From contig DATJXG010000426.1 in the NCBI GenBank assembly GCA_035500455.1, forward strand, positions 1 through 9,668: a DNA stretch of 9,668 nt. The letters are read 5' to 3'. This stretch comes from DATJXG01 sp035500455 (GTDB lineage Bacteria; Acidobacteriota; Terriglobia; Terriglobales; Acidobacteriaceae). Below are positions 5,241 to 9,668 of this stretch, in pieces. How positions within the stretch are numbered: position 1 is the first letter of the stretch; the number at the start of each line of letters is the position of its first letter. Below the pieces are notes generated by a model. It saw only the letters and a program-made list of their open reading frames with translations. It was not told the origin of the DNA and did not search any database. The position numbers were made by a program, and so were the translations under genes.

Positions 5241-7313
5241 ATGCCCAAGCTTCTGTGCCGTGCCCTTCCCGCTCTGGTGGCGCTGCTGTGCAGCGTTACC
5301 CTATCCGCCCAATCTACCAGTAACGCCTCAGGCCCGAAGCAGACCTTCAAGCTGGTGCCGTCCCTGGACAAGGACATCATGGACACCAGCGCCGACCCGT
5401 GCGTGGACTTCTACCAGTACGCCTGCGGCAACTGGAGCAAGCTGCACCCGATTCCCAGCGATTCCCCTGATTCCGACCAGTTCTACAACATGGAGCAGTA
5501 CAACCGGCAGGTGCTGCACGGGATCCTGGAGAAAGCCTCAGCGCCCGATCCGTCGCGCGATGCCAATGCGCAGAAAATCGGCGACTACTACGCGAGTTGC
5601 ATGGACGAAGCCGCCATCCAGAAGAAGGGCATGAGCGTTCTGCAGCCGGAACTGGATCGCATCAACTCGCTCACCGGCAAAGATCAGCTTCCGGAATTGC
5701 TGGCCCACTACCAACTCATCAACGTGAATGCGTTTCTGGGCTACGGTTCGCAGCAGGATTTCAAGGACGCTACCCACAGCGTGGCATTCGTGGCGCAGAA
5801 CGGAATCGGCCTGCCCGAAAAGGACTACTACTTCCGTACCGGCCCGAAAGACGAAGAGATCCGCAAGCAGTATGTGCAGCACATCACCAACATGCTGAAG
5901 CTGCTGGGCGAGAGCGACAGCCAGGCGGCCACCGACGCCGCCGCCATCATGAAGCTGGAAACCGCGCTGGCCAAGGTTTCCCTCGACGTCACCTCGCAGC
6001 GCGATCCTCATAACGTCTATCACATGATGCCGCTCAAGCAACTGCAGGCGTTGACCCCGAACTTCAACTGGGAGAACTTCTACGGCCAAACCGGGTCACC
6101 CACATTCACCGACATCAATGTGGCGGAACCGGATTTCTTCAAGGGAATGAGCCAGGTAATCGCAGATACGGACCTGGTGACGATCAAGGTCTATCTGCGC
6201 TGGCAACTGGTGTCGTCGCTGGCCGGCTCGATCCTGCCCAAGGCGCTCGATCAGGAAAAATTCGACTTCAATGGACGTAAGCTCGTCGGCATCCCGGAGC
6301 AGGAACCGCGATGGAAACGCTGCGTCGGCAGCACGGATGGAGCGCTGCCTGAAGCATTGGGCAAGGCCTACGTCGAGGAAGTGTTTCCTGCCTCCAGCAA
6401 GACGAAATCATTGCAGATGATTCACGACATCGAGGCGGCGATGGACCGCGACATCGAATCGCTGGACTGGATGAGCGCGGCGACCAAGAAACGCGCCGAA
6501 GAGAAGCTGCACCTGATCGCCAATAAAGTGGGCTATCCCGATAAGTGGCGCGACTACTCCAAGCTCGATATCGTGCGCGGCGACGCCTTCGGCAATAACC
6601 TGCGCGCCGCCGAGTTCGAATCGCACCGCCAGTTGGCAAAAATCGGCAAGCCGGTGGACCGCGAGGAGTGGATTACCTCCACGCCCACGGTCAACGCCTT
6701 CTACAACCCCAGCATGAATGACATCAACTTCCCGGCGGGCGTGCTGCAGTCCCCGTTCTTCGACCCTGCGCAGATCGCCGCGCTCAACTACGGCCATATT
6801 GGCTTGTTCATGGGCCACGAAATTACCCACGGATTTGACGATGAAGGGCGGCAGTTCGACGGCCACGGCAATCTCGACGACTGGTGGACGAAAGACGATG
6901 CCGCCAAGTTCACTCAGAAGGCGCAGTGCATTGTGGACGAGTACAGCAAGTTCAAAGTGGGGGATACGCACCTGAACGGAAAGCTCACGCTGGGCGAGAA
7001 CACGGCGGACAACGGCGGCATGAGACTGGCTTACATGGCCTATCTGGCGCGCGCCGCAGAGGAGGGCGCCGACCTGAACCAGAAAGCGGAGGATGGATAT
7101 ACGCCAATCCAACTTCTGTTTTTGGGATTCGCGCAGGACTGGTGCTCGGAGTGGCGGCCGGAACTGGAACGCCTGGTGGCGACCACCGATCCGCATTCGC
7201 CCAGCCGCTTCCGCGCCAATGGCGTGCTGGTGAACATGCCGGAATTCGGCAAGGCTTTCGGCTGCAAAGCCGGCCAGCCGATGGTCTCGGCGAACGCATG
7301 CCGGGTGTGGTGA
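5241..7313 (+). CDS. Exported M13 (neprilysin-type) zinc metallopeptidase
   Basis: M13 peptidases cleave short peptides on the hydrophobic side of the scissile bond. This 690-residue protein has the usual length of the family. A signal peptide (about 1-24, ending TLSAQ) indicates export to the periplasm or beyond. The large N-terminal domain begins DTSADPCVDFYQYACGNW and includes NGIGLPEKDYYF. The catalytic domain has the substrate-pocket segment NAFYNPSMNDINFPAG, the zinc motif HEITH (526-530), the third ligand Glu586 in GENTADNGG with Asp590, HSPSRFRANG near the end, and the C-terminal CRVW. All catalytic residues are intact. I start at the ATG at 5241 because GGAGG lies 5 nt before it and it opens directly on the signal peptide; the GTG at 5205 would place 12 extra residues before it. 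It appears to be transcribed alone. Such proteins are often labelled PepO. Confidence 0.95.
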   Translation: MPKLLCRALPALVALLCSVTLSAQSTSNASGPKQTFKLVPSLDKDIMDTSADPCVDFYQYACGNWSKLHPIPSDSPDSDQFYNMEQYNRQVLHGILEKASAPDPSRDANAQKIGDYYASCMDEAAIQKKGMSVLQPELDRINSLTGKDQLPELLAHYQLINVNAFLGYGSQQDFKDATHSVAFVAQNGIGLPEKDYYFRTGPKDEEIRKQYVQHITNMLKLLGESDSQAATDAAAIMKLETALAKVSLDVTSQRDPHNVYHMMPLKQLQALTPNFNWENFYGQTGSPTFTDINVAEPDFFKGMSQVIADTDLVTIKVYLRWQLVSSLAGSILPKALDQEKFDFNGRKLVGIPEQEPRWKRCVGSTDGALPEALGKAYVEEVFPASSKTKSLQMIHDIEAAMDRDIESLDWMSAATKKRAEEKLHLIANKVGYPDKWRDYSKLDIVRGDAFGNNLRAAEFESHRQLAKIGKPVDREEWITSTPTVNAFYNPSMNDINFPAGVLQSPFFDPAQIAALNYGHIGLFMGHEITHGFDDEGRQFDGHGNLDDWWTKDDAAKFTQKAQCIVDEYSKFKVGDTHLNGKLTLGENTADNGGMRLAYMAYLARAAEEGADLNQKAEDGYTPIQLLFLGFAQDWCSEWRPELERLVATTDPHSPSRFRANGVLVNMPEFGKAFGCKAGQPMVSANACRVW

Positions 7314-7323
7314 GCACCCGGCA
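7299..7323. terminator. Stem-loop overlapping the peptidase stop codon
   Basis: Perfect 9-bp arms TGCCGGGTG (7299-7307) and CACCCGGCA (7315-7323) enclose a 7-nt loop containing the TGA stop. It stands between two convergent genes, 21 bp from the stop of the minus-strand gene. No T-run follows on either strand, so it may protect 3' ends or slow polymerase rather than act as a classic intrinsic terminator. Confidence 0.45.
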
Positions 7324-7344
7324 AACCGTCGAGGGCCCGTGAAC

Positions 7345-8019
7345 TTAATCGGTGGCGGGCTGCCAGCCTTTGTCCGTTCTCGTCAGCGCCATGATGACCT
7401 TGGTTGGGGCGTCGTGGTAGAACTGGACACCATACTTATCGATGAGCGTGGCTCGGTCCCAGGTATTGAAGGCCTTCACCGGCGCTCCGCCTGCATCGAA
7501 GCTTTCGCCCAGCGCGTTCGGCTCCCACATCCAGGTGAACTCAACATTGGCGCGCCGTGGGCGGACCGTCTCAATCCTGTTTACATCCGCCAGTCTTCGC
7601 ACAGCCAGGGGCACCAGGTAAGCCTCGGTACCATCTTTCTCTTTGGTGATCTGCACGCCGGGAATCTGGCTAAGCAGTTGTTCACCTTTGGGAGTCAGCG
7701 CGATGGGCACGGCTCCAGAACTGGTCGCTCGCCCGATTTTCAGGACTCCGATTTTTTCCAGCAACCGATAGTGCGGCTCGGTAGGTCTATCGGCGACGCT
7801 TGAAACCAGCGAGCCGGTGTGGAACCTGATGGTGGCCGGGCCCTGCGCCTTTAACACATCCGTGATCACATTGGCGGCTTCGGGGACCGTCAGAACCTTG
7901 CGGCTTTCGCGTATGTTATGTACCGCCACGCCGACGATGGCCAGAATTAGGGTGACGATCAGCAGCAACGGCAAAACCGAGGACTGATGCTTTTCCAGCT
8001 CGACCTCTTGTTCGAACAT
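7345..8019 (-). CDS. Single-pass membrane protein of unknown function
   Basis: I do not recognise a named family. The 224-residue protein has an acidic N-terminus (MFEQEVELEK), one membrane helix at about 15-34 and a soluble remainder. Residues about 45-135 (VPEAANVITDVLKAQG ... PHYRLLEKIGVLKIGRATSS ... IALTPKGEQLLSQIPGV) look like a small winged-helix-like fold. The last 90 or so residues are mixed beta, with VEFTWMWEPNALGESF and VIMALTRTDKGWQPATD. I start at the ATG at 8019, which has GGAGG 5 nt upstream. The frame stays open to 8352, but the extra 111 residues are Arg/Pro-rich, cross hairpin repeats and look non-coding. It converges on the peptidase gene. The call as a gene is sure; the function is not. 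Confidence 0.82.
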   Translation of the reverse strand: MFEQEVELEKHQSSVLPLLLIVTLILAIVGVAVHNIRESRKVLTVPEAANVITDVLKAQGPATIRFHTGSLVSSVADRPTEPHYRLLEKIGVLKIGRATSSGAVPIALTPKGEQLLSQIPGVQITKEKDGTEAYLVPLAVRRLADVNRIETVRPRRANVEFTWMWEPNALGESFDAGGAPVKAFNTWDRATLIDKYGVQFYHDAPTKVIMALTRTDKGWQPATD

Positions 8020-8207
8020 CACGGCCTCCAGGAAACGAAGGATGCCAACTAACCTTGCACGTTGAGAATTGTCGCTCCCGCCGTCCGCCCTGGCTGTGAT
8101 TCCGCGCACATAAGGATGTGCGGGAAGAGGGCGCCCGCTAAGGCTTTGAGCCTGAAGGGGAAGAGAGGTTGGTCGCGGCCCTGCAGGGGCCTGTACCCTC
8201 CGCCCAC

Positions 8208-8232
8208 TTCTCGCGCAAAGAACGCGCGAGAA
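8208..8232. repeat. Perfect 9-bp stem TTCTCGCGC-N7-GCGCGAGAA
   Basis: Arms at 8208-8216 and 8224-8232 enclose AAAGAAC. No T-run follows on either side. It is embedded in GC-rich spacer text and may be a dispersed hairpin repeat or an operator. The stem is certain; its role is not. Confidence 0.5.
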
Positions 8233-8307
8233 ATGGGGCACCCGGCAGTAAAACTCCGGTAACCGAAGCGTAACCTTACGTAAGTTGTTCACCCGGATCT
8301 TCCCGCG

Positions 8308-8326
8308 CCGTGAAGTTTTTTCACGG
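8308..8326. repeat. Stem-loop CCGTGAA-GTTTT-TTCACGG
   Basis: A perfect 7-bp stem with a 5-nt loop lies about 205 bp before the plus-strand gene at 8530 and ends 10 bp before a weak candidate -35 box. It could be an operator or a hairpin. No T-run follows the right arm, so it is not a standard terminator. Confidence 0.45.
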
Positions 8327-8443
8327 AGAGACTCAGTTGCAGACCTTTGCACACCGGCATAAATGGCTGATGCGGCGTTACATGGAAGGTAATGGCCCGA
8401 CTCATGTCTTGGCAGCCGCGGTGCTTTAGAACAGGCGTAACAA

Positions 8444-8514
8444 GACGCGCAGCGCGTCAGCCTGCATCCTAACGCAGGTTAAAAGCTGTAATCCGGCCGG
8501 AGCACGCTTCGGCC
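8444..8514 (+). promoter_or_regulatory. Three consecutive stem-loops in the leader of the 8530 gene
   Basis: Stems GACGCGC-A-GCGCGTC (8444-8458), CCTGC-N8-GCAGG (8461-8478) and GGCCG-N10-CGGCC (8495-8514) stand in a row; the last ends just before the ribosome-binding site GGGAGGG (8517-8523). A folded leader controlling translation is possible. No known riboswitch class was recognised. Confidence 0.4.
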
Positions 8515-8529
8515 TTGGGAGGGATCCTA

Positions 8530-9384
8530 GTGAAAATCATTCTGGCTTCATGTGTGATAGGTAGTCTCATGGTAGGCACGGCTCTGGCGCAGACCTCTGC
8601 GGCTTCACGGACCAGCGCCGCAGCCTCAGACAAGACTTCGGTTTCCGCCGGCAAGTCGGGCGCGCAGGTGAATTCCAGCGCTTCGGCGAATGCAGCGGAG
8701 AACGCCAACCTTAGCAAGAACGGCAGCCGGGCGGCAGCCGCTAGCCAGTTGCAGTCCGGCACCGCGATTCACGCCACGCTGGATAAGCCGGTGGACGCCC
8801 GCAAAGCGAAGCCCGGCGATGCGGTGATCGCCAAAACCACCGAGGACGTTAAGTCCGGCGGCCAGGTGATCATTCCACGCGGCTCCAAGCTGGTAGGACA
8901 CGTAACCGAAGTTCAGGCACGGGGACAGGGCCAGGCGGAGTCGCAGTTGGGCTTGGCATTTGACCACGCCGTGCTCAAGAACGGCACGCAGCTACCGGTA
9001 TCCATGGGATTGCAGGCGGTCGGCGGAGCAGCGGAAGCAGCCCAGGTGGAAGATGATTCGCTGATGTCATCGGGCGGGGTTGCCGGAGGCACTGCGGTCG
9101 GCGCTCGCAGCGGCGGTGGGCTGGCGGGTGGCGTAGGCGCTACCACCGGCGGATTGATGAGCACGGCGGGTAGCGCTAGCGGCGCAACCTTGCAGACGGC
9201 GGCCTCCAGCGGCGCACATTTGAATGGGGTTGCGGGGTCGTCATTGAACCACAGCAGCCAGGGTGTGGTTGGGCTTCCGGGAATGAGCCTGGGATCTTCG
9301 ACCACCGGATCGGGCATGCTGACTTCGCGCAGCAGCAATGTGCATCTCAACAGCGGAACCCAGATGATCCTCAGAACGAGATGA
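8530..9384 (+). CDS. Secreted protein with TrbI/VirB10-like domain and Gly/Ser-rich tail
   Basis: I do not recognise a named gene. The 284-residue precursor has a signal peptide ending TALAQ (cleavage near residue 20), then an Ala/Ser-rich linker to about 72. Residues about 74-164 form a beta-rich domain starting LQSGTAIHATLDKPVDARK and including KPGDAVIAKTTEDV, VIIPRGSKLVGHVTEV and LGLAFDHAVLKNGTQLPV. The order G-T-I-x-A-x-L, PGD, IPRGSxLxGxV recalls the C-terminal TrbI/VirB10 beta-barrel domain of type IV secretion channels, but no other secretion genes are near. The rest is Gly/Ser/Ala-rich and probably disordered. I start at the GTG at 8530, with GGGAGGG 6 nt upstream; a TTG at 8515 would lie before this ribosome-binding site. 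It may be an envelope or extracellular structural protein. Its domain likeness is moderate evidence only. Confidence 0.8.
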   Translation: MKIILASCVIGSLMVGTALAQTSAASRTSAAASDKTSVSAGKSGAQVNSSASANAAENANLSKNGSRAAAASQLQSGTAIHATLDKPVDARKAKPGDAVIAKTTEDVKSGGQVIIPRGSKLVGHVTEVQARGQGQAESQLGLAFDHAVLKNGTQLPVSMGLQAVGGAAEAAQVEDDSLMSSGGVAGGTAVGARSGGGLAGGVGATTGGLMSTAGSASGATLQTAASSGAHLNGVAGSSLNHSSQGVVGLPGMSLGSSTTGSGMLTSRSSNVHLNSGTQMILRTR

Positions 9385-9410
9385 CGAGGGTCATTCGCAT
9401 GCAGTTCAAG

Positions 9411-9435
9411 GGGGCAGCGCAACTGGCGCCGCCCC
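9411..9435 (+). terminator. Probable terminator of the 8530 gene
   Basis: GGGGCAGCGC (9411-9420) and GCGCCGCCCC (9426-9435) form a 10-bp stem with one mismatch around AACTG, starting 27 bp after the stop. Only TTCTC follows, so the T-tract is weak. Confidence 0.5.
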
Positions 9436-9594
9436 TTCTCGCGTGTAGAGCGCAGGCGGCCCGCTTTTTGTCTTCGGTTGTCGGGTGGCGGCGTGTCTCG
9501 CAGGCCTAACCTGCCTTTTATCAACACCAATCCCTCCCCACAAGAATCGCTTGCATAACTCCGGAGAGATGAGCTACGATTTGCGCCCCTATCG

Positions 9595-9623
9595 CGGATG
9601 CGGCTCACGCGAGTCCGCATCCG
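9595..9623. repeat. Long stem-loop near the window end
   Basis: CGGATGCGG (9595-9603) pairs perfectly with CCGCATCCG (9615-9623). The inner CTC/GAG (9604-9606 and 9611-9613) extends the stem to 12 bp with one bulged T and an ACGC loop. No T-run follows. The rest of 9385-9668 has no gene that I can support; the stem may belong to a leader of a gene beyond the window. Confidence 0.5.
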
Positions 9624-9668
9624 GACTGCTGGAGTGCTTCCCGGCCGGCTGCTGTATCCGGTCGCGAC

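Larger units (their letters stand above)
8020..8529. other. Long hairpin-rich divergent spacer
   Basis: This 510-bp region must carry promoters for the minus-strand membrane protein and the plus-strand secreted protein. Dyads include CGCACAT-AAGG-ATGTGCG (8105-8122), CCCTGCAGGG (8179-8188) and the palindrome CTTACGTAAG (8275-8284), besides those listed separately. A weak plus-strand promoter, TTGCAG-N17-TAAATG (8337-8365), would give a leader of about 155 nt before the gene at 8530. No gene is supported here. Confidence 0.55.

Noticed and set aside
6408..7196. 262-codon open frame on the minus strand
   Set aside because: It lies opposite the catalytic domain of the M13 peptidase and is a GC-rich shadow of that gene; the translation shows no domain.
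8020..8352. N-terminal extension of the unknown membrane protein
   Set aside because: The extension is Arg/Pro-rich, crosses several hairpins and has no start signal, while the ATG at 8019 has a good ribosome-binding site just before an acidic stretch and membrane helix.
8408..8446. Resemblance to 16S rRNA fragments (GCAGCCGCGGTG, GCGTAACAAG)
   Set aside because: The matches are short, are only about 25 bp apart although the corresponding 16S sites are roughly 1 kb apart, and lack flanking rRNA sequence; chance is the simplest explanation.
8444..8514. Known riboswitch such as cyclic-di-GMP or cobalamin type
   Set aside because: None of the conserved cores of these classes can be found; only generic stems are present.
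8913..9620. 235-codon frame on the minus strand
   Set aside because: It is opposite the secreted-protein gene over much of its length, and its Pro/Ala-rich translation is the mirror of the Gly/Ser-rich tail.

Overview
The window looks like chromosomal DNA of a GC-rich Gram-negative bacterium, most likely an acidobacterium (Terriglobia/Koribacter-like). This is inferred from three things: an outer-membrane Pal lipoprotein with an extra Ig-like module before its OmpA domain, a secreted neprilysin-type M13 peptidase, and intergenic spacers full of short hairpin repeats. No rRNA, tRNA, insertion sequence, CRISPR array or phage gene was found.

Layout. From 41 to 4887 everything is on the minus strand. 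In order of transcription it runs: a small TTG-started membrane-protein candidate (4887-4591); pal (4450-3716); a 434-bp spacer with hairpin repeats and a sigma-28 (FliA)-type promoter; the flagellar stator operon motA-motB (3281-1548), closed by a hairpin terminator; a 445-bp spacer with several inverted repeats; then an OmpR/PhoB-type response regulator (1102-392) and, 12 bp behind it, a 112-residue protein that looks like the phospho-accepting dimerisation (DHp) half of a histidine kinase with no ATPase domain (379-41). On the plus strand, 5241-7313 encodes the exported M13 zinc metallopeptidase. Convergent to it is an unknown single-pass membrane protein (8019-7345). A long hairpin-rich spacer then leads to a plus-strand gene (8530-9384) for a secreted protein with a TrbI/VirB10-like beta domain and a Gly/Ser-rich tail. 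The last 284 bp are non-coding and hold two stable hairpins.

How it fits together. Much of the window concerns the cell envelope. MotB and Pal both carry peptidoglycan-binding OmpA domains, and MotAB drives flagellar rotation. The M13 peptidase and the 8530 protein are exported. The clearest regulatory signal is the sigma-28 promoter in front of motAB, which places the isolated stator operon in a late flagellar regulon. The most unusual gene pair is the response regulator with its DHp-only partner. No complete new multi-gene system is evident.
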